Source: Dryocosmus kuriphilus (Eukaryota; Arthropoda; Insecta; Hymenoptera; Cynipidae). Taken from it: a DNA stretch of 64,000 nucleotides. Under the pieces are notes generated by a model. That model did not search any database. It worked only from the letters and a program-made list of their open reading frames with translations, and was not told the origin of the DNA. Shown one piece after another: positions 11,454 through 22,400 of this stretch (the stretch's first letter is position 1; every line of letters begins with the position of its first letter). The DNA lies in assembly GCA_038277395.1 (NCBI GenBank), contig CM076197.1:27855564-27919563 (forward strand), in the 5' to 3' direction. Made by a program: the position numbers and the translations under genes.

Positions 11454-12041
11454 TTTACATTTGAAATGTTTTTTGAGGTTAGATTATGCAAAGATATACG
11501 CACATTTGGGTGGGTAGAAAAAACAAAAATTTGAAATTTGATTTTGGGACCAACGGAAAAAGGTGTATTTTCATATCACAATTTTCTAAAAAAAAGGCAT
11601 TTTTAAATCGGTTAATGTTAAGGCCTGCCGTATTCGACAACAATGAAATAAAAATAGGATTTTTTCATTCTATGAAAGTATTGATTTCATCGAAAAATGT
11701 TATTTAAAAAGTTTTTAAATATCGACGAAACATTTTTTTTTTTATATTACTAATTTTTGCCTACGATTAGTAATTTTCAATAAAAATTGAAATAATGCTT
11801 TTAAAAATGTGAAATCCAATATTATCTAATTTCTTGTACTCGAAACAGGTACATTTTTATTTAATTTCAATTTAGGGGCTGAGCTGCAACTCTCTGCTTG
11901 TTCCAATGATATTAAAACAACCCAGGACTCACGACGAGGACATGGTTGCATACTGAGTCCCACTGCAGCCCGTCCCAACCAGACACTTTTCAGGGTTTAA
12001 TGCCATATTATGCTACTCATTACTCTCCTTAGCTCAATTTA
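11454..12041. other. No gene recognised
   Basis: AT-rich sequence. No reading frame here resembles a known family. Confidence 0.35.
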
Positions 12042-12284
12042 GTTTTTGTTTAGTTCTACACTTTGAGTGTGACATGGGAAGCGGACAGCTTCATTGATAA
12101 GGGGATGCGTTCGATCATTAATGAAAGATCTAAGATCATCATCAGAAATATGAGCGAGAACTGGTAGGGCTATGAAAGTGTTGGAATTTTTTTTATCCCA
12201 ATCCACCATTCTAGGCATTTTTCGCTTCTCTTGATGTATTGTTTTGGTTCTTATATTGCGAGTAGTTCTCTGTTGTTTGCTGAA
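12042..12284 (-). pseudogene. Fragment of a repeated 'CHTQ' insect ORF, 3' part
   Basis: The minus strand reads MVDWDKKNS, ISDDDLRSF and then FPCHTQSVEL. I recognise this order from an uncharacterised ORF that is repeated in insect genomes and ends in PCHTQAVE. It is probably carried by mobile elements; its function is unknown. The fragment stops soon after the CHTQ motif. The upstream half of the same ORF lies on the opposite strand beginning at about 12285, so the two halves meet head to head. Confidence 0.5.
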
Positions 12285-12560
12285 AAACACGTTTGGGAAA
12301 TGATAGCCCGTTCAATGTACCTTCCAGATTACTCAAGGATGCTGATATACGAAGTCATTGAAAGAAATGGTTTTTGTGCACACCCTGAAACGATTTTACT
12401 GGCTATGATATACGATGACATGCTACCCGTGAGAGAACAGGGATGCAGATAATACGGAAAGCAACAGAAGATGCGAAAAAGAAACAACTTGCAATAAAAG
12501 ATGTAATTTGTCATTCATACAGCATACCTGAAAGCAAGATAAATATTATTGTTTGGCATT
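12285..12560 (+). pseudogene. Fragment of the same 'CHTQ' ORF, 5' part, inverted
   Basis: The plus strand reads HVWEMIARSMYLPDY, ERNGFCAHPETILLAMIYDD and VREQGCR. This corresponds to the portion that should precede the block on the minus strand at 12042-12284. A stop at 12450 and frame changes follow. The opposite orientation of the two halves implies an inversion breakpoint near 12285. Family recognition is from memory and not checked by search. Confidence 0.45.
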
Positions 12561-13089
12561 CATGCTATGAATTATGGCGATCTTATTAGTGAGATTTTGA
12601 GGAGAAACGTATTATGAAAAATGTTGTAGCGTGCCATATGAAACATCAGGTTCAAATAGGACAGTTGTAATTCTTTCTAAAATTCCAGACTATTTTGGTC
12701 CATGGCTGGTGGTTGAAAACGAAGAAACACTAGATATAATTGACACATTACAAAGCACTATACACACAACTCACAAATGATGCTATAACTCAAACGCTAA
12801 ACTTTCATCAAACGAATTGGCTGTCCTGACCAACGCATTGGCTACGCCTTCTCTTCAGAGGATGCAGAATCCAATCAATGATGTCATGTCCAACTAGCGC
12901 GCTACATTTTAAAATGGCCTCTGTGAATTTCTTCCTCAGTTGATCTACCATTCTGATGAGATGTTCTGACCAAATATTTCTTAACGAAGAGAAAATGGAT
13001 GTGTCAACCAACCTTTTTTCAGAGTGAAGAATCAGATATTCTACGGCGCTGAAGAAGCATATACAGAGGCTAGCCACTATATTAACAAT
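12561..13089. other. Unassigned, probably transposon-derived
   Basis: No reading frame here matches a family I know. It sits between the CHTQ fragments and the BEL/Pao gag remnant and may belong to either. Confidence 0.3.
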
Positions 13090-14300
13090 AAGATTACTTT
13101 TTTCCAACTAGCTGTCCTTAATATATCAACACACTCGCATGCAGGTATTTCGTTTTATCATACGTCAGGTTCATCGGCATCCACCTTGTCCAAGATTAGC
13201 CTACCAATGTTCTCAGGTTCATATGTTGATTGGCCAAATTTTCGAGACTTGTAATCATTGGTAATTCATGATAACAAATAATAATGTCTGATGTAGAAAA
13301 GCTAGACTGTTTTTTAGCCAATCTTGAAAGTGAAGCTCCATAATAGCTAAAATCAATCAAAATGTGGCAATTGTACAAGTTTATTAGTATGTAAGTGTTC
13401 CTTAGTCCCTTTTCTTTATTTTCCTAAACATTCAACTCGATATTTCATTTCGTGTGGAATTAGTCTGGTTAAAAAAAATGTCGGTAAGGTAAGAATCGGA
13501 TAAGTGTCACATGCCCTTAAGCGTATTTACGTTGAAGTTAAATTACTACTTAATGATTTGGATAATTTAGAATGCCCAGTAGAATATTGGGATCACATTT
13601 TGGTGTATATTCTTGCTAAAAAATTAGATTAGAAAACTCGTTAAGATTGGGAGCTTTCACGTAGTTCTCAAACTGCATATCCTACCTTTGAGGAATTTGA
13701 GATTTTTCTTAACGATGGAATTTTTGCATTGGAAGTATGGGAATAATCATAAGAATTCTATAAATAAAAATCTAAAATCAAATCGCGCAGAAAGTGAAAG
13801 TTCGCAATGCCTAGTATATAAAGAGAATCATTCACTTGGACAGTTTGATACATTTGAGAAACAATCAGTCGAGCAACTTTGAGATTGCAACTAAATTTAG
13901 GCGTTATAATTGCTCAAGTCGTGGACTAGTTCCGCGAAAATTTCCTAGCAAATGCAAACATCGAAAGTGTAAACAAAAACATAATACACTATTACATCGA
14001 GATTTGTCAACACAAAATGTTATTTCAACTGATAATCCTATTAATTCTCATACGATTTCTGTATCATAAATAATTTATTATCAAGTAATTCTGCATCTTG
14101 CTCTACTGGTGTTATTGTTAGGCAATTGTTATGTTAAGAGTGAGAAATTCTAGACGTCAAATTAAAATTGTACGCGCTTTTATTGGAGATTGATCCCAAA
14201 GAAATATTTCGTTCAGAATCTGTTGCTAAACATCTCTATATTCAGCTGCTTTCTTAAAATTGAATCGCTTATCGATCCTCAATTTCAAATGACAGTTGAC
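13090..14300 (+). pseudogene. BEL/Pao retrotransposon gag and start of protease, decayed
   Basis: Several frames together give the order expected of a Pao-type gag. First comes KISLPMFSGSYVDWPNFRDL, with HDNK and DVEKL soon after. Next come PVEYWDHILVYILAKKLD and FEEFEIFLNDG (13560-13730). A zinc-knuckle block near 13900-14000 has C.HRKCKQKHNTLLHRD. A SESVAKHL segment near 14215 resembles the start of the protease region. Stops and frameshifts occur throughout. No LTRs were found next to it. Confidence 0.75.
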
Positions 14301-14589
14301 GACACATAAAAGATTACTTTTAACGGTTTTTCGTCATATTTTATAAGTCCGCCACTTTGACTGTACACTACTTTTTTCGGGCTTGAAAGAAGGTTGTGGT
14401 CATCGGTGCATAGCAGAATTCGACGAAAACTGAGAAAGTTATGTGGTACCTGTCTTCCTGCATGGTTTTTATTTCTACGTTTTGGATTCTTGCTACCTAG
14501 TAGATTAGGTATTTTCAAAATTCATATTAATATTTCTAGAATAAAATTTTTCAGAATCAATTTCGTAAGGGAAATTTTTGAATTAAATT

Positions 14590-14870
14590 CTAAACCTCGC
14601 CACGAGGGCGAAATTTGATTAAATTAAAAATACCTACCATGAGGGCGAAAGTTTTCACTTTAAAATTCACAATTTGAAATTCACAATTTGAAATTGAATG
14701 GAAACATTTTCAAATTATTTGCAGAGAAATTTTTTGGATTGAATTCCAAAATTCGCCACGAGTGTGAAAATCGTTTAAATTTTAAATACTCGTCACGAGG
14801 GCGCGTTCACATGCCACAAGGATGAAAGTTGTTTAATTTAATAAAGCACATGTCACAAGGATATTGTTAT
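14590..14870. repeat. Degenerate repeats with GCCACGAGGGCGAAA core
   Basis: The core CCACGAGGGCGAAA recurs about six times in drifting forms (14596, 14637, 14755, 14788, 14812, 14852), separated by AT-rich spacers of 25-110 bp. The spacers include a duplicated AAATTCACAATTTG. Confidence 0.6.
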
Positions 14871-15309
14871 ATAAGAAACATTTGATGCTCAAAAGATTTT
14901 GGAAAGTTTTTTAAATTACGAGATTTACGCCCTGTTGAATTTTGGCATCATATTTTTTTGAATGATCAAAATTTGTAAAACCTTAAAACGAATTTCAATG
15001 AAACTTGAAGGTACTGTAGAAAAAAGTATATGCCTTAATATCATATTACAGAATTTTTTCTAACTTTGACAAAAAAAGTCAAACATAATTTTGAATTCAA
15101 TTTTTCGTCACTATGGCACCTTTTTAGTTTATTTGTTTCAAATTAGAATATTCAAATTCCTCATAATTTGACCTTTCATTAAAAAAAAAAAATTATTGTG
15201 ACTCTTCTAGATACCGAGATATCGTCATTTAAGTCGAACCATGCGCCACCATCGTTTCTCAGTGTTATAGGGTTTACTATGTCATAACTGGACAGTATCC
15301 CTAAAGCAC
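14871..15309. other. No gene recognised
   Basis: AT-rich sequence between the repeat cluster and the LTR. Nothing supportable seen. Confidence 0.35.
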
Positions 15310-15608
15310 TGTTAGGAGGAATAAAGTTTATCACGAGTATAAGATACTAATTAATATGTATTTATTGAGACATTGCACGACTAAAAATAATGTTAGCGAT
15401 ACGAAAGGAACGCGTAACGTAAAGAGCAGGCTTGTGCTTACTTTTGTACCACACTAGATACCATGGATGAGTCTATCGAGAACCGGCGTTCTCTGTTCCA
15501 TGTGCCGCTCGACTCCCGCTGTGCGCGCGAGGTCTGCGCAGCGCAGTCGCAAATGTGCCTTTCGATTCCACTCTGATGAGTTCGAACACGAGGTGCTAAG
15601 ACCCTACA
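15310..15608 (-). mobile_element. 3' LTR of the minus-strand Gypsy element
   Basis: Read on the minus strand the segment begins TGTAGGGTC and ends CCTCCTAACA, the TG...CA form of an LTR, with a GC-rich central part unlike its surroundings. It lies downstream of Gypsy integrase coding sequence on the same strand and directly behind a purine-rich tract. No second LTR was found upstream of gag, so the 5' LTR is lost and identity between LTRs cannot be measured. Confidence 0.65.
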
Positions 15609-15628
15609 GTACCTCCCTCTAAGAAAGG
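15609..15628 (-). promoter_or_regulatory. Polypurine tract for plus-strand priming
   Basis: On the minus strand CTTAGAGGGAGGTAC immediately precedes the TG of the LTR, the expected place and composition for a retrotransposon polypurine tract. Confidence 0.6.
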
Positions 15629-15859
15629 TAACACAGTAGAAAAGTTTATTTACTTTTATATTGCATCTTTATTTAACTAAGCAAAGTCGCAATAACATGA
15701 GTCTTAGAAATCTACAAAAATGTTGCTTAAGAATCTAAGGTAATTTAAATTAACAGGACTCGTAGAAATCTACAACCTGTTTACTTATAAGCTAAAGTAA
15801 TTTAAATTACTATTCTTCATTCGGATCGAAACGTAACTTTTTTGCATGAGTAGTTTCTC

Positions 15860-16114
15860 CCCTACCGATAGGAATCATTGGAAAATGCCTAAAGATTCTC
15901 AGGTTCAGAGAAGTTTCTGAGACGACTTTCTGCAGGCTCTCAAGTAGCAGTTTTTAAAGTTTCAGGTAGGTCTTTTAAATGGCCTGAATGCTCATAAATC
16001 CCAAATCTCTCAGGCTATCTCTAGAGGCGAAATCATTCAAATCGAACCTGAAAAAAGCCGGAAATCGGCCTGACAATACACCTGAGAATATCCTGAGATT
16101 TTCTATCGGCAGGG
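15860..16114. mobile_element. MITE with CCCTACCGATAG / CCCTGCCGATAG ends
   Basis: The left end is CCCTACCGATAG and the right end, reverse-complemented, is CCCTGCCGATAG. TC flanks both sides. The interior carries many CTCAGG motifs in both orientations. It sits in the 3' untranslated part of the Gypsy element. A second copy in reverse orientation is at 61285-61537 and a related element is at 39596-40013. Confidence 0.75.
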
Positions 16115-16139
16115 TCAATGGTGGTGGCTGTACGAATTG

Positions 16140-17430
16140 CTGCTAATTCAGCGAGTCAGCTGAAGAATTAGTATTAAAAATTGACAACTCTTTCAATAAA
16201 TTGTATGCCCATTTTATCTGTTCTATGCTAATGTTTTTCAAAATTCCCCCAACGTCGATGTGATAGACCAGGTCAGAAATGCGATTTTGTGTGGACTAGT
16301 ATAAGGGCGTTCGAGCGTTTTTTAAGTGCGCAGACTCTAAGAAAGACATGGGTACAGGTGCGCAAATCTTTAAAAACGAAAGCTTTTCTTTTGTATATTT
16401 GAACGACTGAAATGGATCGGGTTTGATGCATGAATTCCCGAAAGTCCTGGAGGAATATTTGAGGACCCGAAGTGGTGTCTTCTTCCAAAAAATATTCACC
16501 CGGAATTCACAAAGTTGTTCCGTACAAGGATTCCGCTGGTAAGTCACCAGTGACGGAGCGTAAATGCGTCCGTAAGACTAGTAGAGCTTTAGATAAAGTC
16601 CTGCTTTAATTATTATTATCGTGGCACATAATCGCCGTTTTAAGCGTTCGATGCCACCTTTCGATCAAACCGTTCGTGACGGAATGATATGAAGTGGTGC
16701 GAATTATTTTGCATCCTACCAGAGATAATAAAGCTTTAAATAGTTGTGATTTGAATTGAAATGCTTGATCCGTTGTAAGAATTTTTGGACTGCCAAATCG
16801 TGCAATCCACGATTCAAAAAATACGCCAGCTATCATTTGAGCAGTTACGTCCTTGATCAAAATGGCTTGTGCCCACCTTGAAAATTGATGAATCAAGGTA
16901 ACGCAGTACTTAAACCCTTCACTTTCGGGCATGGGTCCAATGATGTCTATATGGACATGATCGAAGCTGCCGTTAGAAACGAAAAATTGATTTGGTAGTG
17001 AAGTGACATGCCTCGACATCTTAGACTGATGGCAGTCGATGCAATTTTTACACCATTAATAGCAATCTCTTTAGGCATGTTTGGCCACATTAATCGTTAC
17101 CTAATCAAACTATGCTGAACCTTAGCGCTCGGATGAGCTGGTCCATGAAAAGTCTCAAACAAAAAAGTGTTATCAGGACCCATCTGAATTCGTTTTATTA
17201 TAGAAGGGAAGTCAGGGGACTCCTGAATTTGTTTAAGCTCATCGTCTCGACTTGGCAGTTCAGCGAGTTCAACCAGATTAAATTCTGTTGGAAGCCGCAT
17301 TCAGCCTACTCTAGAAAGAGGATCAGCTGCTTTAAAGCTTCATACGCGGCAGTTAGCTCACGATCGTACGTGCTATAAATAATTTGTGTTTTACCAAATT
17401 TTTGCGAAAAGAGTGCTCACCGAGGCCAGG
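16140..17430 (-). pseudogene. Gypsy (Ty3) polymerase: RNase H end, integrase and C-terminal tail
   Basis: Read from 17430 downward. A YSTYDRELTAAYEALKQL block marks the end of RNase H. A linker with LPTEFNLVELAELP follows, then an HHCC-type finger (W.KNCIDCHQSKMSRHV). The integrase core has its DDE triad in HIDIIGP, TTDQ and LIERWHR. The tail holds FVFKDLRTCTHVFLRV, usual in insect Gypsy elements, and ends near an SIEQIKWAY motif. Frameshifts break the tail and the finger. The part encoding the YxDD centre and most of RNase H is missing at the junction with the non-coding repeat at 17466. Confidence 0.85.
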
Positions 17431-18036
17431 TTTCCTTTACCCGCTCTTCTAAAGTTGCTCCCATCTGTGATGTTGCAATTTTATTGAACATCGCAATGTT
17501 TGTATTTCATAGATATTTTTGAATTTATCATTGACTTCAATCCTTTATTTTAAATATTGAGAATGCAGCGGTCTAACACAGATGGTAGATTCGGTACTCC
17601 TTTTTATTTTAATTTAGAGTTAATGTAGATTAATGTATGTCGGCCATGTATTCTGTTATATACATATATTCGCCTGGACCCTCCGGGTCCCATTGGGCAA
17701 CCCCCGAAACATGATTTGAGAGCTTTCGCTACCCCTTCTTTGCGTCATAGACTAGGATTCGTCGTCACCTCGCACTCGACGAGGCTTCTACTGTCAGGCG
17801 ACCTTCACCCAGCTCTTCCTTCCAGTTTGTCCATTTTTTGAGCTATCTTTTCGTCGCTTCCAACTTCTGAGATACCAGGCGGAGTTCAAGTTGAAGAAGA
17901 AGGAAGGCGACATTTATGTGGTCCAAGAAATAAGGCTTGCTCCTGTTGAGGGCATATATATATTTTGAAGCAGTGGTTACCATCCAATACCTAGGCATCA
18001 CTTCTGGTGAGGATAGGTAAGACTAAGGTCATTTTA

Positions 18037-18135
18037 TTTGGTAATTCTCTCTATTAAATAGAGTAGAATGATTTTATTTGGTAATTCTCTCTATCAAATA
18101 GACTAGAATGATTTTATTTGGTAATTCTGTCCCTA
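18037..18135 (+). repeat. Hairpin array, copy 1 (two to three units)
   Basis: Units of TTGGTAATTCTCTCTATTAA type. The first unit pairs CTCTAT with ATAGAG; the second has one stem mismatch (ATAGAC). A third unit is incomplete. These are the same units as the longer array at 20011-20325. Confidence 0.75.
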
Positions 18136-18670
18136 ATTTCCGTTTCGCCGTCCAGTTTCGGGACTAAATCGACGGAATAGGTCTCTTATAATTTGTACAC
18201 TCGGCGTGTCAGCACGTTTTCACGTCTCCGACTTTACGTTTCCCGACTTCTCCTCGAAGAAGCAACTCTGCGTTCTTTCCCGGTTCATCTTCTAAAGAAG
18301 TTAAGGTAGGACTGAAATTCTTGTTACAATAGTTTAGCCAGGTTAATTATTAAAATTAATTATTGGTGTTTAAGTGAATTTTGAGTTTCTTGGCTGAGTC
18401 ATTGATTCTTGAAAGTGTTCCCTCTATCGATTTGCCGCTTCCCTTGAGATTTTCTACTATAATTGTGATTATGTCATGCTAATTTTCCCCAACTATGGAG
18501 TGTCGAAGGGTTGAAGCTCTTGAAGAATTCACATTGTGTATTTTTGTATATTTTCAGTGCCAATACCAAATCTAGCGTCCCCGACCTGCGAATCCCGTAT
18601 ATCGAACACGTTTTCCCTCGACGCGCCCTTTGTCTTACCGTTCCTTTGTCGCGGTTGCGTCATCCCAGTG

Positions 18671-19260
18671 ATCTGACCCCAATTTAATTATGTCCTCTAC
18701 CGGTGTGTATTTTCTTTTACCGAGTTGATGTCTTTTACCGAATTGAGCCCCATTTTAACACTACCGAACCATGTTTTCCACCGGCGCTTCACTTTGTCTT
18801 GCCGTTTTCGTGTCGCTGTTGCGTCATCCTAGTAACTTGACCCCATTTTAATTATGTCCGGATCGGCGACTATTTTCTTTTATAGAGTTGACATTTCACC
18901 GAATTTAACCCTGTTTTAACTATATCGAGCCATGCTTTTCATCGACGCGTCCCTTTGTCTCACTTTTTTCTTGGTGCTGGTGCGTCCTTTCAGAAATCTA
19001 GCCCCATTTTAATGATATTCAATTATGTTCCCTACCGATGTGTACTTTCCCTTACCAAATTAATTAAATTATCGAATTGAGTCCCTTTTTAACTTGTCGA
19101 ACTATTCTTTCCATCCACGTGTGCCTTTGTCCTATTGCTTTCCCGTCGCTGCTGCGTCGTCTTAATCTATCCACATTTTAATGCTATTTAATTATGTCCT
19201 CAACCGACCTGTATTTTCACTTACAAAATTAATTTTATTATCGAATTGTCCCATATCGTT
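18671..19260 (+). repeat. ~165-bp tandem repeat inside copy 1
   Basis: CCCCATTTTAATTATGTCC-like starts occur at about 18676, 18839, 19000 and 19169. Each unit carries, in order, an accGgTgTgTATTTTC segment, a TTTACCGAATT segment, and a GTCGCTGYTGCGTCRTC-like segment. Copies are well diverged. One unit is also visible on the minus strand in copy 3 (about 58110-58260). Confidence 0.7.
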
Positions 19261-19467
19261 ATGTGTCCCTTCTTTTTCGTATTAATTTGGGACCATGACC
19301 CGCAAATGCTAACCTTATTCCCTTTTATTGAGTAAGAGTTAACAAGGTCGAAAATGCCGTTAATGTATTATTTATTGGACTATCGAAAATTATACTAATT
19401 ATGGTTGTTATTAGAATTTAGTACCGATTACTGTTAAGATCCGTTGTTAACTTTGTAGTATGCCCTT

Positions 19468-22400
19468 TGTGATGCTGCAATTTTATTGAGCATTACAAAC
19501 TTCGCTTCATAATTTTTCTTGCATCTGTACTCTTGATTTTGCATTTTCGGAAACGTGTGCTCTTACACGGACAGTTGACTCGGCACTCCTTGATTTTTCT
19601 AGCTTATATATAATTTAGCCTAATGAATTCTCGACACACATTCTATGTTTATATGCGCCTGGGTACCTCCGGTACGACGAAACAACCCCGAATTAATGAG
19701 TTGAGAGCTCCCGCCGCTCTACATTGCGTCTTCAAAAAAAGGATTCGTCGTCACCTCCCATACGGCGAGGCTTCTTATCAGTCAGGAGACCTTTCACGCA
19801 TGTCTTCAAATTTGGTTTATTTATCGCTACGTCACCTTCAACTTCTAAGATGCCAGGCGAAGTTCCAGCTGAAGAAGAAGGAAGGAGGCAGTTATCGCCG
19901 TCCAATATGCTTGGCAAGTTCCGGCTGAGGACTTGAAGAGTAGAATCACCCTCCAAGACCCAGGCACCAGTACCCGTGAGGAAGGGCGAGGCTACAAAAT
20001 TTGAAATATCTTGGTAGTTCTCCCTGAAATAATAGGGTAGGATGATTTTGGTAGTTCTCTCTAGAGTACTAGAGTTGAATGATTTTGGTAGTTCTCTCTA
20101 AAATGTTAGAGTTGAATGATTTTGGTAGTTCTCTTTATAAATAATAAAGTAGAATGATTTATTTGGGTAGTTCTCCCTGAAATAATAGGGTTGAATGATT
20201 TTGGTAGTTCTCTCTAAAGTGTTAGAGTTGAATGATTTTGGTAGTTCTCTTTATAAAGAATAAAGTAGAATGATTTATCTATGTTTTGTTAGTCCTCTCT
20301 AAAAAGATTAAAGTAGGACGATATCTGCGAAATCAAAAAAATAGAACGATTTGCTGTTTGAATTTTCTATTTTCGAGGCTCAACATTATCTGCAATGAAC
20401 ACGTTCTAAGGACCCCGCCGCTTCCCCCCCACCTTCAACCTTCGAGATTCACAGCTATTCTCTGAGAGACAAGGGAAGAGCTTTAACTCTCGGGCGTTTG
20501 ACGAAGGACAGAATCGGAAGGAGGGAAGACTTCGTGAAGAGAAGGATAGGCGACATGTAGATAGACCAATTAGGAGCGTGGATTAGGCACGGTCTCTCTC
20601 ACTCTCATGCGTTCGGACGTTCGTTACCCCTACTATATCGCCCCCTTGTTTCCCCTTGTTCGCGCAAAGCTGACACGCGTCGGTCAGTTTAAGAAATTTG
20701 AGAAAGAAACCAGTACTGTACACCGAAGTGTCGAGATTGACCGCTTTCGCAAAGTCGCTCCCGTGTCCCTTTCTACGAATTTTTGTTGTAAGGTAAGACT
20801 ATATTTCTTAGACTGTTATAGCCAAGAATGAATGCCTTAATTTAAAATCTATGTTCCTTATCTCGTTTTCTTGGTTCCTTGGCTGCATCATTATATTATT
20901 TTGTATCATATCCGATCTAATTGTCGCCCTTTTTGTTTTCGTTGTTTGAAATTTCGATGATGCATTGTTAATCTCTTTAATTATCGAGTGCCGAGGGATG
21001 GAGCTTGCCTGTATTTCTTTTTCCCACACCGCTTCTGTGATTCCAGTCCCCTCTCGCCCCCCCCCCCCCCCCCTATCGTGCACATTCAATAGATTGTAGT
21101 AATGTGGCTTTCCCCCGTATGATTTCCTTATCGAGTGGAGAATAATTTACGGTATTATGTTCCCCTTAATGCTGGGAATAGGTGTTTTATGGTTTTTATG
21201 CGCTTTACGACTTTACGTATTTCACGCACTTTGGTGAAGTTTCCTCTCCCACCTTTTTTCGATGTATCATACCCCCTTGTCGTACCAATCCCTCCGCCCC
21301 GTCTAGCTTTTTATATTGAGTTCCTCCAATTTCTCTTATCGTACCCCTTTTATTAAAATTGTCTAATATTGCTTAATAAATTGACCCATGTCTCGTGCCC
21401 ATTTGGGAAGCCCACAAAGTCGTCGCCCCCCCCCCCCCCCCCCACCCTGCCGTGTAAGGAGATTCTCACCGCTCCTACTGTTATCCAGAAAAAAAATATT
21501 GCATTGTAATTATTATTTTATTGTTTAAATTGCTCGCGCGGTATCGATTTATTGTTGAATTGTATACATTTCTTTGGTAAGATCGCGGCATATTTCTACT
21601 TAGGGTCAGGGACATTAGTATCTTTCTACTTTTGATTTATTGTTGTCGAGGAGTCTTTATCATACCGAATGTAGTATGAACCCACCGATTTTGTGTCTGA
21701 GTTTGTTTCTTTTTTTCTCTCTATATTGTTAATTTCGCTAATTCTAATTGACTCCTTCCTTTTACCGGAATCCTATGTAGAACTTTAAATGTAAAGTTTC
21801 CAATTTGTTATTAAGCCTATTATAATTTCGAGGTCTACTTACCCGATGTTCAATAATTTGTAATTTTACTTTAATCTGGGCTATGTTAATTGAGTACAAG
21901 AACCACCCCCTCTATCTTAATCTATATTTTTGGAGACTGAGCTAGGTGGCAAAATTTATATCTGAGGTCCCGTATCTTTTGTCCCAAGAAAGGACTGACG
22001 CCCACGATTTATCGTTTTAAGAAAGGTTTCTTTTGAGCTCTATTGTTTATCGCTTATAGTTTGTTGCTTATCGTTTTGGGTGAAGTTTTGGAGTTTAACG
22101 CGTGTATTTTGTCGAGTTTGGTTTAGAGTTACCGATTTTTCTTCAATTCTGGGGTTAGCTCAGATTGCTTTGTGCTTGACCCTGCCGACCACACTATTTT
22201 TCTGGTGATATATCACTAGGGAAAAAGGGTGCATGTCACACCTTCTAATTTCATGCCAAAACGTTATATTAATTTTTTATCGATTTAGATTAATTTTGTG
22301 TCGAGATTTGTGATTTTTTGAGGTATGTTGATTTTTAACCGAGAACTGTATTAGCTTTACATTGAGATTTACACTATTTTATTGATTTGTATCGAAGTCT

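Larger units (their letters stand above)
17466..19467 (+). mobile_element. Non-coding LTR-like repeat family, copy 1
   Basis: It starts TGTGATGTTGCAATTTTATT. Then come a TATA-like TTATATACATATATTC, a CCCTCCGGGTCC-type segment, a pyrimidine/purine-rich stretch, and about 570 bp in, a short version of the hairpin array. A GTAGGACT splice-donor-like sequence follows at 18306, then an approximately 165-bp tandem repeat (18671-19260). No protein is encoded. Copy 2 starts at 19468 with the same opening, so the copies are head to tail. Together they interrupt the Gypsy polymerase. It could be a large retrotransposon derivative (LARD) or an LTR of unusual length; I cannot decide. Confidence 0.6.

Noticed and set aside
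11105..11503. Overlapping plus and minus frames sharing ILRIRLVE.CQWA
   Set aside because: Mirror translation of the hairpin element at 11109-11453.
20011..20325. Short direct repeats that might suggest a CRISPR array
   Set aside because: The conserved part and the variable stem are contiguous, the variable part covaries internally, and the setting is a eukaryotic repeat element.
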